Shown one piece after another: positions 44,604 to 54,469 of a DNA stretch of 64,000 nt. Within the stretch, counting starts at the first letter, position 1, and each line of letters begins with the position of its first letter. Source of the DNA: Alishewanella aestuarii B11 (GTDB lineage Bacteria; Pseudomonadota; Gammaproteobacteria; Enterobacterales; Alteromonadaceae). A program made the translations under genes and the position numbers. The notes below the pieces were generated by a model. The model saw only the letters and a program-made list of their open reading frames with translations. It was not told where the DNA came from and made no database searches. Location: the NCBI RefSeq assembly GCF_000280055.1, contig NZ_ALAB01000010.1, positions 62,001 to 126,000 on the forward strand. The letters are read 5' to 3'.

Positions 44604-46760
44604 TTATAGTACACCCATTTCCTGCAGCAAATTGTCGGCTTTGTCGACGATTTGCATCTGCCACAACATAAAGCGCAGATCGACCTGGATTGAACGGGTA
44701 TTTGCCGGGTTGAAATCCCAATCTGAGATAATCGAATCCAGGGTACCATCAAAGGCTAAGCCAACAAATTCACCCTTGCTATTCAGGATCGCCGAGCCGC
44801 TGTTACCACCGGTAATATCCAAAGTAGCCAGATAGTTTACCGGTACCGAGTTCAGGCTGTCTTTGCCATAAGCACCATAGTTTTTCGCTTTGATCGCATC
44901 CAGCTGATTTTGTGGCGCATTAAACTCGCCCTCGCCGGTGGCTTTGGCGGTGATACCACGCAAAGTGGTAAAGGCGGTCCAGGCATTACCATCTTCGTTA
45001 CCATGACCACGGCCCTTAACATTACCAAAGGTCACCCGCAGGGTGCTGTTGGCATCCGGATAAACGGCTTTGCCCTGCGATTGCATAAAGGCAATTTTTG
45101 CACGCATATAGCTGGCGTATGCTTGCTGGATCTTACCGGCTAGCTCTTCCTGCTCGGCTTCACGTTTCAGATCCGCTTTATACAAGGCCACGGCAGCGTT
45201 AACAAAAGGATCCTGTTTGCCAGCAAAGTCCAGTGGGCTGGCGCTTAACAGTGCCAGTCGCTCAGCCTGTTCGGTCAGCTTAGTATTGGCATACCAGCTG
45301 TCGATCAGCGCAATTAAGGCAGCTTCTGACATATTGTCCTGAATACCCATAGCTTTATCAAAGTCAGCATTACGCTGCTTTTTCGGCTGGGCGGCATATT
45401 TTTTCAGGTTATGCAGATCCAGGGCTTTTTCAACCTTAACGTCAAAGGTTCTGTCCATACCGGCCATAAAAGCCTGGAAGCGCGGCAGATCGCGTTGTTG
45501 GAAGCCTGCTTTACGTTCTGCGTCTGGTTTAGTGCTCTCATTAGCCAGCCGGTAAAGGCTGCGGGCTGTGCCCAGCAAACGTGGCGTGGCATTAGCCAGT
45601 AAGAAATTACTGCGGCCTTCCGTTTGCTGTTGCTCTAACAGCTTTTCGATGGCGGCTAAATCTTTGGCATAGGCTTGCTTGTTGGCACGATCACCGTTGA
45701 CCCAGTTTTTTAGCGCCTGATGTTCGGCCTGCTTACGCTGTAAAAAGTCGCTTTGTGCATAGCTATCCAGCATACCCTGGCGATTTTTCAGCACGTTATT
45801 TAAACCAGCGACCCGACTGGCATATTTCAGCGCCGCATCGCGATCATTGGCGGTTTCACGGCCGATAATCTCTAACAACTCACCCAGATACTGCACCGTA
45901 GTGGGGTAGCTCCAGTCAAAGGTGTCGGCAACTTCTGACGGTAAGCGGTGGCGGTTGGTGCGGCCGGGATAGCCCAGTGCCATCACAAAATCGCCTTCTT
46001 TTAAGCCGTCTTTAGCCAGTTTCAGGTGGAAGTCTGGGGTGTAAGGCACGTTATCTTTATGGAAGTCGGCAGACTTACCATCCGGGCTGACATAGGCGCG
46101 CAGGAAGCTGTAATCGCCGGTATGGCGTGGCCACATCCAGTTGTCGGTATCGCCACCGAATTTACCAACGCCTTCAGCCGGGGCATGCACCAGGCGGACA
46201 TCTTTAATTTCCAGCTGTTTAATCAGGTAGTATTCCAGCGAGCCATAAAACGCTGCCACGGTGCAGCGGTGACCGGCATCTTGCTCACAGTCAGCAACGA
46301 TGGCTTTCTGATTTGCTTCGATAGCATCAAGGCGTTTTTTACCGGTTAATTTTGCGGTCTTGGCATCGATAACGCGCTCAGTCACCTTGTCTACGGCCTT
46401 GGTGACAAAGATCCGGCTACCTGGTGCCGCTGGCACTTCGTCGGCCAGGGTTTTGGCTAGAAAGCCATTTTTTAGCAGGTCATTTTCAGCGGTGGAATTA
46501 TGCGCAATGCTGTTATAAACACAGTGATGGTTAGTGGCAACTAAACCCTGTGGTGAAACAAAAGACGCTGAACAGCCGCCCAGGCTAACAATAGCCGCCA
46601 TCGGGAATTCGGTCAGTTTAGTCAGGTTAGCCGGATCCAGTTCAAGGCCAGCCGCTTTTAATTCCGAGGCAATTTCTGGCAATTGTTGTGGCATCCACAT
46701 GCCTTCATCAGCAAAGGCCAGGCTGCTGGTCATTGCCAGTAACAGTAAGGTTTTTTTCAT
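44604..46760 (-). CDS. S46 family dipeptidyl-peptidase (DPP7/DPP11-like)
   Basis: 718-aa secreted serine exopeptidase that removes N-terminal dipeptides in the periplasm or at the surface. Signal peptide KKTLLLLAMTSSLAFA, mature start DEGMWMPQQLPEIASELKA. The chymotrypsin-like triad is visible: His in LVATNHHCVYNSIAHNS, Asp in GGDTDNWMWPRHTGDYSFL, and Ser in ITGGNSGSAILNSKGEFVGL. Specificity (DPP7 versus DPP11) rests on a residue near position 673 that I cannot align with certainty. ATG 46760 is chosen because it yields the signal peptide; the longest frame adds an unrelated 40 residues. The 281-bp upstream space is shared with the divergent porin gene. Confidence 0.93.
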   Translation of the reverse strand: MKKTLLLLAMTSSLAFADEGMWMPQQLPEIASELKAAGLELDPANLTKLTEFPMAAIVSLGGCSASFVSPQGLVATNHHCVYNSIAHNSTAENDLLKNGFLAKTLADEVPAAPGSRIFVTKAVDKVTERVIDAKTAKLTGKKRLDAIEANQKAIVADCEQDAGHRCTVAAFYGSLEYYLIKQLEIKDVRLVHAPAEGVGKFGGDTDNWMWPRHTGDYSFLRAYVSPDGKSADFHKDNVPYTPDFHLKLAKDGLKEGDFVMALGYPGRTNRHRLPSEVADTFDWSYPTTVQYLGELLEIIGRETANDRDAALKYASRVAGLNNVLKNRQGMLDSYAQSDFLQRKQAEHQALKNWVNGDRANKQAYAKDLAAIEKLLEQQQTEGRSNFLLANATPRLLGTARSLYRLANESTKPDAERKAGFQQRDLPRFQAFMAGMDRTFDVKVEKALDLHNLKKYAAQPKKQRNADFDKAMGIQDNMSEAALIALIDSWYANTKLTEQAERLALLSASPLDFAGKQDPFVNAAVALYKADLKREAEQEELAGKIQQAYASYMRAKIAFMQSQGKAVYPDANSTLRVTFGNVKGRGHGNEDGNAWTAFTTLRGITAKATGEGEFNAPQNQLDAIKAKNYGAYGKDSLNSVPVNYLATLDITGGNSGSAILNSKGEFVGLAFDGTLDSIISDWDFNPANTRSIQVDLRFMLWQMQIVDKADNLLQEMGVL

Positions 46761-47041
46761 AGGTTTGTTCTTTATGGTTATGGGGAAAAAAGCACGCCAT
46801 CTTCCGCTCTGCCAGCGCGCCTTGTCAAGGGACAGACATTTTCTGTTACAAAATGTCTGCTGAACCGGAATGTCGAACATTAGATTGGCTTGATATATGA
46901 TAACTTTCGGTGCAAAAAATCCGTCATTATTTTCGCTGGCCTGCGGTTTTCAGCTACACTAGAAAAAGTAAATAAAAGACAAGTGCTTAGTTTTTTATTT
47001 CGGTACTTTCGATTGTATTAGCCCCGTTATATGAGGTCTTT

Positions 47042-48196
47042 ATGAAAAAAACCGCTGTTGCGCTCGCGATTCTGACCGCCAGTGTTGCTGCCCCGGTGTG
47101 GGCAGACGTTACCATCAATGGCTTTGCGTCAATCAAAGCCGGGATGACTACCGGTAGTGATGAATCTTTATATGGTTATGATAAAGATATTGATTTTAAA
47201 AATGAAAGTTTATTCGCATTACAGATAAAGTCAGATCTGGGCGAGAAATTATCGATAACGGGGCAGCTGGTTGGCCGTGGTAGCAAAGACTTTGATGTTG
47301 GCTTTGAGTGGGCGTTTTTGACCTATCAGCTGGCGGATAATATGCATATTAATGCCGGCCGTTTACGTACACCGTTTTTTAAATTCTCTGATTTTAAAGA
47401 TGTCGGTTATGCCTACGACTGGTTGCGGGTGCCGCAGGGCGTTTACGGGCTGGGTTTTGACAATATCGAAGGGATTTCATTTTATCGTACTGCACAGCTT
47501 GGTAGTGTTGAGTCAACGTTACAGGTAGTAGCGGGTGGTTATGATGGTAAGGCGACCATCAGTGGCGTAGAGGTCGATGCCGAAATAAAAAATATTCTCG
47601 GTTTAAGCTGGGAATTGACGCAGGGTAATCTGAGTGGCCGGGCGGCTTATTTAGTCGGTAAAATGACGGCTGCAGCCGAACAAGTGAGTTTGGCGCCGAA
47701 TTTTACCATTGGTAATCTGTTTACTACGCTCAACAGTATTGGCCGCAACGATATTGTAAAAAGTGTGGATATTCAACGTGAAGATGGCAGCTTTCTGGGA
47801 CTGGGTCTGGCCTATGATGACGGCGACTGGATCCTAGTCAGTGAATATACCAAGGTTAAGGTGAAAGATACCTTTATTGCCGATCAAAATAATTACTATG
47901 TCTCGGTGGGGAAGCGCTTTAATAGTTTCACTCCGTACCTCTCGTATGAAGTTGAAGATAACAACAGCCGCGATCAGATTTATCTGCCTTACCAAGGTGT
48001 TTTGCCGCCTCAGTTATTGGTACCGCTGCAAGGATTAGTGCGTACGCAGGAGCGCGACGCCAAGACCTGGAATCTGGGGTTGCGCTATGATTTCCATCCG
48101 GCGGCAGCCTTCAAAGCACAGTACTCTTCTGAGAAAAATGACACTACGGGTCAGCGCGCCGGTGTAGTGGCTGTTGGTGTTGATTTAGTGTTTTAA
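47042..48196 (+). CDS. Outer-membrane porin-like beta-barrel protein
   Basis: 384-aa outer-membrane protein. Signal peptide (KKTAVALAILTASVAAPVWA) then DVTINGFASIKAGMTTG, a typical first porin strand. The C-terminus GVVAVGVDLVF ends in Phe, the BAM recognition mark. Repeated Tyr/Trp/Asp-rich strands span the length, as in DcaP/short-chain-type porins of marine gammaproteobacteria; the exact family is unsure. GAGG eight bases before ATG. It is followed by a PstS-like gene after nine bases and a chemoreceptor gene, probably one transcript. Confidence 0.85.
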   Translation: MKKTAVALAILTASVAAPVWADVTINGFASIKAGMTTGSDESLYGYDKDIDFKNESLFALQIKSDLGEKLSITGQLVGRGSKDFDVGFEWAFLTYQLADNMHINAGRLRTPFFKFSDFKDVGYAYDWLRVPQGVYGLGFDNIEGISFYRTAQLGSVESTLQVVAGGYDGKATISGVEVDAEIKNILGLSWELTQGNLSGRAAYLVGKMTAAAEQVSLAPNFTIGNLFTTLNSIGRNDIVKSVDIQREDGSFLGLGLAYDDGDWILVSEYTKVKVKDTFIADQNNYYVSVGKRFNSFTPYLSYEVEDNNSRDQIYLPYQGVLPPQLLVPLQGLVRTQERDAKTWNLGLRYDFHPAAAFKAQYSSEKNDTTGQRAGVVAVGVDLVF

Positions 48197-48205
48197 GAGG
48201 TTGTT

Positions 48206-48601
48206 ATGATTAAAAAACTGATAATAATTGCCGCAACAGTCTTTGCTTTGCCGGCACTGGCACAAATCGCGGTGATCGTGCATCCATCTAATAGCGCCAA
48301 TCTGACCAATGAAGAGTTAGTGCGGATTTACACCGGACGCTCCAATGCCTTTAATGCCGTTAATCTGGCGGAGACTGTGCCACTTCGGGCTCAGTTCGAC
48401 GAAAAGGGCGTGGGCCGTACCTCGGCGCAGTTAAAAGCGCACTGGTCTAAGTTGGTTTTTACCGGCAAGGGTACACCGCCGACAGAGCTGGCGAGTGAGC
48501 AGGAGGTGCTTAATTTTGTTGCCAGTAATCCGCAGGCTATTGGCTATATCAGTGCCGCCAGTGTATCTGATGCAGTAAAAGTTGCGCTAACCATCAACTA
48601 A
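48206..48601 (+). CDS. Small PstS-like periplasmic substrate-binding protein
   Basis: 131-aa exported protein: signal peptide KKLIIIAATVFALPALA followed by QIAVIVHPSNSANLTNEELV and RIYTGRSNAF, the start of PstS/PBP-like-2 domains. FDEKGVGRTSAQLKAHWSKL and ASNPQAIGYISAASV match later PstS segments. It is about half the length of a full PstS, so it has a single compact domain and may bind phosphate or another anion with a partner. It has no associated ABC permease genes here. Nine bases after the porin and 44 bases before the chemoreceptor gene. Confidence 0.85.
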   Translation: MIKKLIIIAATVFALPALAQIAVIVHPSNSANLTNEELVRIYTGRSNAFNAVNLAETVPLRAQFDEKGVGRTSAQLKAHWSKLVFTGKGTPPTELASEQEVLNFVASNPQAIGYISAASVSDAVKVALTIN

Positions 48602-48607
48602 CTGATC

Positions 48608-48630
48608 GTCCGGCGCCATTGGCGCCGGAC
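48608..48630 (+). other. Strong intercistronic stem-loop between PstS-like and chemoreceptor genes
   Basis: GTCCGGCGCC-att-GGCGCCGGAC, a perfect 10-bp GC-rich stem, six bases after the stop and 15 bases before the MCP start. No T-run follows. It may stabilise the upstream porin/PstS-like mRNA or reduce read-through into the chemoreceptor gene. Confidence 0.75.
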
Positions 48631-48645
48631 TAAAGAGTCGTACCG

Positions 48646-50256
48646 ATGAAGAATTTATCCATAGTGGCAAAAATCTGGCTGGTAATAGGGTTGGCAGTGA
48701 TCGCCTTTTCGACAGTTGTAGCGGTCAGTTTGTTTTTTACCAGCAAAAATAATGCAACGACCCACAATATGCGTGACTTTATGTATGAGACCGCCAAACT
48801 ATCTTCGCAGGCTCGTACCAGTTTTGTCTCATTGGATGAGTTTTTTACCCAGGCCGTGACGCTGTCTGATCCGGATTTGTTAGCCACTGCCAAACAAAAT
48901 CAGCAAAGGATCAGCGATATGCTGACCCGGTTACAAAACCTGAACCCGGAGCGCAGCACGACCTTACAGCAGCTGCAACAGGAAGCCCAAAGCTACGCCG
49001 AATTATCTTCGGCGATTGCGCAACAATTTATTGATGGTGACGCCGATTTTGAGCAGATCCAGCAGCAGGTCAGTCGCAAAACCGCACTGTATGAAAAAGT
49101 CTATGCCGAGTTAACACAATTTGAGCAGCAGTCCGATCAGCGTTTTGCGCAATCTATTGATGCGGTGTCAGATAATTCCGAGCGAGCTCTGACCGTGATT
49201 TTATTGCTTGGCGGGGTTTTACTGGTAACCACGGCTGGCCTCGGGCACTTTATCGCCAACCGCATTAGCCAGTCAGCGAAAACCTTAGGCAGCTCATTAG
49301 CAGAATTGGCGAGTGGCAAGGGCAATTTAGCCAGCCGTTTGCCGGTGCAGGGCGATGACGAGCTGGCAGTGGTAGCGCGGGAGTTTAATATTTTTATCAA
49401 GATGTTGCAGTCGTCTTTTAATGAGCTGGCACAGGCTATAGATCCCTTGACACAGAGCTCTGATCATTTATCGACTGGCATGAAGGCATTAGAAGGACGC
49501 ACAGCGGAGCAGAGTGCTGATTCGGAAACCGTAAGTCAGAGTATGGCCGAACTGCAATTGTCGGTGAAGGATATCAGTCAATCAGCCAATGAGGCGGCTA
49601 ACTCGGCCGAAAAAGCCAGTCAGTTGGCGAAACAGGGTTTTGATAAAACCAGTAATGCGGTCAATTTTTCCCGTGGTTTATCCAGTGAGATTACTCAGGC
49701 GCAGAGTGTAATTACTGAACTGGCGGAAAAAACCAAAAATGTGACCCAGATCCTCAGTAGTATTAATGCCATAGCGGACCAAACCAACCTGCTGGCATTG
49801 AACGCAGCCATTGAGGCGGCACGAGCCGGTGAACATGGACGGGGATTTTCGGTGGTTGCTGATGAAGTTCGCAATTTGTCGGGTAAAACGGCACAGTCAG
49901 TGGTTGAAGTACAGCAGGTAGTCGGCGAACTGACACAAAATGTCAGTAAAGCGGTAAGTATTATGCAGCAAGCGGTAAAGAATGCCGCTCACTCGGCTGA
50001 GTTGGCGTCAGATGCAGGCAGCTCTATTGAGCAGATCAGCGGTGAAGTGCAGCAAATCAGTTTACTTAACGCGCAGATCGCTGCAGCCACCGAAGAGCAA
50101 ACCATGGTTGCGGAGCAAATTGTCGCTAATACTGCGAAGATGCTCAGTTCCTTCAGTAGCTCGAAAGCCATTCAACAGGATGTGCATGGTATTGCTGCTG
50201 AGTTGCAGGCACTGGCGCAGTCATTGCAAACCATCAGCAGTAAATTTGAGACCTAA
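48646..50256 (+). CDS. Methyl-accepting chemotaxis protein
   Basis: 536-aa chemoreceptor: TM1 (about 8-31), a periplasmic four-helix-type ligand domain (about 32-178), TM2 (about 181-203), HAMP (about 204-258) and the cytoplasmic signalling domain. The hairpin tip [20 protein letters not shown] then [16 protein letters not shown] lies near 376-412 and contacts CheA/CheW. Methylation helices flank it. No NWETF-like tether for CheR is present at the C-terminus (ends ISSKFET). It likely reports on a ligand linked to the co-oriented porin and PstS-like protein. Its stop overlaps the convergent cyclase gene by four bases. Confidence 0.95.
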   Translation: MKNLSIVAKIWLVIGLAVIAFSTVVAVSLFFTSKNNATTHNMRDFMYETAKLSSQARTSFVSLDEFFTQAVTLSDPDLLATAKQNQQRISDMLTRLQNLNPERSTTLQQLQQEAQSYAELSSAIAQQFIDGDADFEQIQQQVSRKTALYEKVYAELTQFEQQSDQRFAQSIDAVSDNSERALTVILLLGGVLLVTTAGLGHFIANRISQSAKTLGSSLAELASGKGNLASRLPVQGDDELAVVAREFNIFIKMLQSSFNELAQAIDPLTQSSDHLSTGMKALEGRTAEQSADSETVSQSMAELQLSVKDISQSANEAANSAEKASQLAKQGFDKTSNAVNFSRGLSSEITQAQSVITELAEKTKNVTQILSSINAIADQTNLLALNAAIEAARAGEHGRGFSVVADEVRNLSGKTAQSVVEVQQVVGELTQNVSKAVSIMQQAVKNAAHSAELASDAGSSIEQISGEVQQISLLNAQIAAATEEQTMVAEQIVANTAKMLSSFSSSKAIQQDVHGIAAELQALAQSLQTISSKFET

Positions 50257-51943
50257 CCGTTATACCAGCAGAGCTGTTGTCCGCTTTGCTGTTTAGCTTG
50301 ATACATCGCGTTGTCGGCCCGGAGCAGGATTTCCTCAGCGAAATCCAGCTCACCATGAAACAGCACCATGCCGATACTGCAGGTGCACTGATAACTAGTA
50401 TTACTCTGGTCGGTCAGGGTGAAGGGTAAATTCAGTTGCTCAGTAATTTTTTCTGCCAGTTGCTGTGCTTGTTCTCTTGCTTCTGCATATTCAGCAAGTA
50501 ATTCCGGTAATAAAACAATAAATTCATCGCCACCCAGGCGGGCCACGGTATCGGTTTGCCTAACCAGGCTTTGTAACCTTATGCCAAATGCCGCAACAGC
50601 ATATCACCGGTTTTATGTCCATAAACATCATTTACGGGTTTAAAATTATTCAGGTCCAGAAACATCAATGCACCATACCGCTTGCTTCGTTTACTTAATG
50701 CTAATGCTTGCTGTATCCGCTCATCTAATAACCTGCGATTCGCGAGCCCTGTTAATTGGTCATAAAACGCCATGTGACGGATTTTCTCTGCAGCGTTAAA
50801 GCGACTAATGGCCAACTCAGCCAGATTACTGAAAACCCGCATTTTTTCAGTAAAGGTTTGATCGGGTTTAGCGGGTTGGCGCTGGTAAATACCAAAGGTG
50901 CCCAACACCCGTTGCCCGGCATCTTTAATCGGAATCGACCAACAGGAGCGAATGCTGGCCAAATCGACCAGTTCACGATAAGCCTGCCAGTTGGGGTGGG
51001 TGTACAGATCTTCGGCAATTAAAATCTCACCGCTATGCGCTGCAGCACCGCAGGAACCAGCCATCGGGCCGAGTTTTAAACCATCAACTGCTCTGTTATA
51101 AGCTTCAGGTAAGGACGGCGCTGCACCATGTTGTAGCCGGCCGGTTTTGTCATCCAACAACAACACCGAGCAAATTAACCCCGGATATTGTTGTTCAATC
51201 TGTAGTACCAACTGCTCCAGAATATAGGGTAGGGGCGCGTTCTGACTAATTAAACTGAGGATCTGATTCTGCATCTGCAGCTCAAGAGTGCGGCGTTTGA
51301 CTTCCTGTTCAACCCGCTCCAATAGTTGCTGGCTTTGCGAATGGTTATAACTGAGTTCAGCTATCTGCTCCGCCATAGTACTGATTAAATCCAGCATCGG
51401 CTTAACTTTCTGTGCCGGAATAATCGGTATTCTAGTTATCGCATCCAGATAACCAGCCTGATCAAAGTCATTTTCTGCTGCCTGCTGCCGGAAAGACGCC
51501 AAATCCGGTGGTTCCTGAAAAAACTGCCCGATAAACACATTCGCCAGATGGCGGCCGTTAATACGAATTGGCGCCGCACAGTCGGTTAAACCATTATGAC
51601 AACGGTAGACAGCTTGCTGTTGTTGTTGCAGCAGCTGATTTGCTAATACCGTGTCACTTTGCAGACAATTATGCAGGGTGCCAGGTTGTTGGCGATGAAA
51701 ATTTAAACAAGCATGTTGCCATTCGGAGGAGGCTAAGACTTTGCCCTGTAAATCGATCAGCGCTATGGTGACACCGAGTGCCTGTTGAAAGTTAGCAAAA
51801 ATCGTATTCAGACGGGGTAAATCGAGCGAGCAGGCAAAAGTATGGGAGGCCACAGTGTCTTCACCGGCGCTGAGATTCCACTTCGCAATCAGCGGCGGCT
51901 GAACAGCCTGATCTGATGCCTTGGGAGATTCAGAGTGTGACAT
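50253..51943 (-). pseudogene. PocR-GAF-GGDEF diguanylate cyclase, frameshifted within GGDEF domain
   Basis: The first part (to 50579) carries an N-terminal PocR-type sensory domain (about 30-190 of the protein; conserved Cys residues in YRCHNGLTDCAAPIRING), a coiled coil, a GAF domain (about 225-380) and the front of a GGDEF domain (DQLTGLANRRLLDERIQQAL, LDLNNFKPVNDVYGHKTGDM). It stops at TAA (50581-50579) after LLRHLA. One base shift restores RLQSLVRQTDTVARLGGDEF and the rest of the domain (50253-50576). A single-base deletion, such as GCAATAAGG to GCATAAGG, explains it. The intact signature GGDEF is thus lost from the main product. Sequencing error or programmed shift cannot be excluded. 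Start ATG 51943 is uncertain (GGAGG lies 19 bases upstream). Confidence 0.85.
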
Positions 51944-52045
51944 GTTTTGCTGTGAACTACAGCCTCCGTTAACAGCGGCACTGGGCCTAGACGCAGCAAG
52001 AGACAATCTCTGTGCCAGTCTAGCTTTAGGTATAGCACAAGATTA

Positions 52046-52091
52046 TTAGGGCGCCAGTTCTGAACCGCGCCCTAACGCCAGTCTTTCTGGC
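52046..52091. other. Two hairpins downstream of the his operon
   Basis: TTAGGGCGC/GCGCCCTAA (9-bp stem, 12-base loop) and GCCAG-tcttt-CTGGC lie between hisIE and the cyclase gene. Neither has a strong T-run; they may still end or protect the his transcript. Confidence 0.5.
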
Positions 52092-52121
52092 TTATTAACG
52101 TTGTTGCAGACGGTGCTGTGT

Positions 52122-52736
52122 CTAACGATGCCGTTGCTTTAAAATCGCAATCACATCGGCCAGCTCCAACTGCTGGCTGCGTAGCAGTACCAGCAGATGG
52201 AACAGTAGATCAGCGGCTTCGTTTTTCAGCTCTTCGCGATCACCAGCCATCGCTGCCAAAGCCGACTCGACGCCTTCTTCACCGACTTTCTGCGCGATAC
52301 GTTTCACGCCCTTGGTAAATAAACTGGCGGTATAGCTGCTTTTCGGATCGGCACCCTCACGGCTTTTAATCACTTGCTCTAAGTCATATAAAAACGCCAG
52401 CTGTGGGCTATTGGCGTCATTATCGTGCCAGCAGGTTTCTGTGCCAACGTGGCAGGTTGGCCCTTGCGGCAGCGCCAATACTAACAGGCTGTCACTGTCA
52501 CAATCGCTGTCGATGCTGACCAGCTGCAGGGTGTGACCCGAGCTCTCGCCTTTGGTCCACAGTCGCTGCTTGCTGCGGCTAAAGAAGGTGACATTGCCGC
52601 TTTGTAATGTATGCTGCAGCGCATCCGGATTCATATAGCCTTGCATTAGCACCTTGCCGGAGATGGCATGTTGCACTATCGCCGGTAACAGTTGGCTATC
52701 GGGCCAGCTAAGCTGGCTGATTTGTTGTTGGTTCAT
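52122..52736 (-). CDS. hisI: Bifunctional phosphoribosyl-AMP cyclohydrolase / phosphoribosyl-ATP pyrophosphatase
   Basis: 204-aa HisIE fusion. The N-terminal PRA-CH domain (about 1-110) has the zinc-binding Asp/Cys set in [12 protein letters not shown] and [12 protein letters not shown]; the C-terminal PRA-PH domain (about 115-204) has [20 protein letters not shown] and the MazG-like helices [13 protein letters not shown]. It performs steps 2 and 3 of histidine synthesis. Last gene of the operon but separated from hisF by 231 bases that hold an inverted-repeat element, and with no clear ribosome-binding site, unlike its tightly packed neighbours. Confidence 0.95.
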   Translation of the reverse strand: MNQQQISQLSWPDSQLLPAIVQHAISGKVLMQGYMNPDALQHTLQSGNVTFFSRSKQRLWTKGESSGHTLQLVSIDSDCDSDSLLVLALPQGPTCHVGTETCWHDNDANSPQLAFLYDLEQVIKSREGADPKSSYTASLFTKGVKRIAQKVGEEGVESALAAMAGDREELKNEAADLLFHLLVLLRSQQLELADVIAILKQRHR

Positions 52737-52824
52737 TCAAGTGTCTCTTATTTCGGAGTCGACTAAGGTTATTGCGAAAAGAGCCTACACCAATGCTCTG
52801 CACTCCGTTACCCGCTAAGACTCC

Positions 52825-52911
52825 GTACATTTTTTCTGCGACACGCCATAAACCATCCCTGGGGCTCGATTCCGGCCATCCATGGCCTCCAACGGTCGCA
52901 GAAAAAAGTAC
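52825..52911. repeat. MITE-like inverted-repeat element between hisF and hisIE
   Basis: Outer arms GTACATTTTTTCTGCGAC (52825-52842) and GTCGCAGAAAAAAGTAC (52895-52911) pair over about 17 bases with one bulge. The interior holds a smaller palindrome GGCCATCCATGGCC and CCATCCCTGGGG, giving a cruciform-like structure of 87 bp. No open frame inside is credible. It looks like a small mobile or REP-type intergenic repeat. Confidence 0.75.
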
Positions 52912-52967
52912 ATACGCCTTAGCTTTTTACCGGTTTATGCTCGGGTTTTGCTGCTTCGTTCAAACGC

Positions 52968-53741
52968 TCAAGGCCGAATACTAATCCCATCCGCAATTAA
53001 CTTCGCTTTTAGCTCGCTGATCTGAATAATACCCTTATGAAACACACTGGCCGCCAGGGCGCCATCGACATCTGCGGTGCTAAACACCTCGGTAAAATGC
53101 TGCATAGTACCGGCGCCGCCACTGGCAATCAGCGGTACCCGACAAAGATCCCGGATACTTTTTAGCTGTGCTAAATCATAACCCTGCCGCACGCCATCCT
53201 GATTCATACAGTTCAGCACAATTTCACCGGCACCTAAGCGCTGTACCTCGGCGACCCAATCGCGGGTCAGCCACTGGGTTTTTTGGGTGCGGCTTTCATC
53301 ACCGGTAAACTGATACACCTGATACTGGCCGGAGGCGACATCAAAAAAGCTGTCGATACCGACCACCACGCATTGCTGGCCAAAGGTTGCATTCAGTTCG
53401 GCTATCAGCTGTGGGTTGGCCAGGGCCGGGCTGTTAATCGACACCTTATCGGCGCCCATTTCCAGAATTTTGCCGGCATCGGCAACCGACTTAATACCGC
53501 CCGCGACGCAAAACGGGATATCAATGACCTCGGCTATGCGCCGGACCCAGCTTTTATCGACTACCCGGCCATCACTGGAGGCGGTAATATCATAAAACAC
53601 CAGCTCATCGGCACCGGCTTCAGCATAGCGCTGCGCCAGCGGCACGATATCGCCGATAATTTCATGGTTACGAAACTGTACGCCTTTGACCACCTTGCCA
53701 TCGCGCACATCTAAACAGGGAATTAACCGTTTTGCCAGCAT
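52968..53741 (-). CDS. hisF: Imidazole glycerol phosphate synthase cyclase subunit
   Basis: 257-aa (beta/alpha)8 barrel that, with HisH, converts PRFAR and ammonia to imidazole-glycerol phosphate and AICAR. It starts [20 protein letters not shown]; catalytic Asp residues are in CLDVRDG (Asp11) and in [10 protein letters not shown] (Asp130 region). [11 protein letters not shown] and [14 protein letters not shown] are the phosphate-binding turns. Overlaps hisA by 19 bases. Confidence 0.97.
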   Translation of the reverse strand: MLAKRLIPCLDVRDGKVVKGVQFRNHEIIGDIVPLAQRYAEAGADELVFYDITASSDGRVVDKSWVRRIAEVIDIPFCVAGGIKSVADAGKILEMGADKVSINSPALANPQLIAELNATFGQQCVVVGIDSFFDVASGQYQVYQFTGDESRTQKTQWLTRDWVAEVQRLGAGEIVLNCMNQDGVRQGYDLAQLKSIRDLCRVPLIASGGAGTMQHFTEVFSTADVDGALAASVFHKGIIQISELKAKLIADGISIRP

Positions 53742-54469
53742 GCGATCGCCTCCTGCAGTGTAAATTTACCTTCCAACAGCGAGCGGCCTAAGATCACGCC
53801 GGCCACACCGGAGCCAATCAGCGCCTGGATATCACTGAGCGCACCAATACCGCCCGATGCCTGCCAGGCCAGTTGTGGGTACTTGCTGCATAGCTCACGA
53901 TATAAGGCAACATTAGAGCCGCTCAGGGTACCGTCTTTACTGATATCGGTACACAGCACATGTTTAGCGCCGGCCGCGATATAACCATCTAACACCTGTT
54001 CCAGGGTGACACCGGACTCTTCAATCCAGCCATGGCTGGGCAGGGTTTTTTCGCCTTTGGCGTTAATGGCGACATCCAGCGCCAGCACGATCCTCTCACC
54101 GCCGTAAGTTTTGATCCAGCTTTGCACCAGTGCCGGTTCGCGAATGGCTAAGCTACCAATCACGACGCGGCTGGCACCGGCTGCCAGTAAATCTTTTACG
54201 TCCTGCTCAGTACGCACTCCGCCGCCGACCTGAATTTGCAACGGCGAGTCGGTCATCAGTTGTGTTAATAGTGTAAGTTGGCGTTTGCTGGCATCTTTGG
54301 CACCGGACAAGTCCACCACATGTAATAGCGGCGAGCCGGCTGCGGCGTAGCTGTCGCGCAGGCTAATGGGGCTAAACTCGTACTCGGTGGTTTTATCATA
54401 AGCGCCCTGATACAGGCGGACGACTTTGCCGTCGATTAAATCTATGGCCGGAATAATCACAGCTGCCAC
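53723..54469 (-). CDS. hisA: ProFAR isomerase (phosphoribosylformimino-AICAR ribotide isomerase)
   Basis: 248-aa barrel enzyme catalysing step 4. Starts [20 protein letters not shown] with the first catalytic Asp; [15 protein letters not shown] and [16 protein letters not shown] carry the phosphate-binding and second catalytic Asp regions. Length is standard. Overlaps hisF (19 bases) and hisH (13 bases), indicating coupled translation. Confidence 0.97.
   Translation of the reverse strand: MAAVIIPAIDLIDGKVVRLYQGAYDKTTEYEFSPISLRDSYAAAGSPLLHVVDLSGAKDASKRQLTLLTQLMTDSPLQIQVGGGVRTEQDVKDLLAAGASRVVIGSLAIREPALVQSWIKTYGGERIVLALDVAINAKGEKTLPSHGWIEESGVTLEQVLDGYIAAGAKHVLCTDISKDGTLSGSNVALYRELCSKYPQLAWQASGGIGALSDIQALIGSGVAGVILGRSLLEGKFTLQEAIACWQNG

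Noticed and set aside
52825-52911. CRISPR-like repeat
   Set aside because: It is a single inverted-repeat unit, not spaced direct repeats; no cas genes in the window.
52772-52984. Plus-strand 70-codon frame between hisF and hisIE
   Set aside because: It runs through the inverted-repeat element, has no ribosome-binding site and no recognisable protein features.
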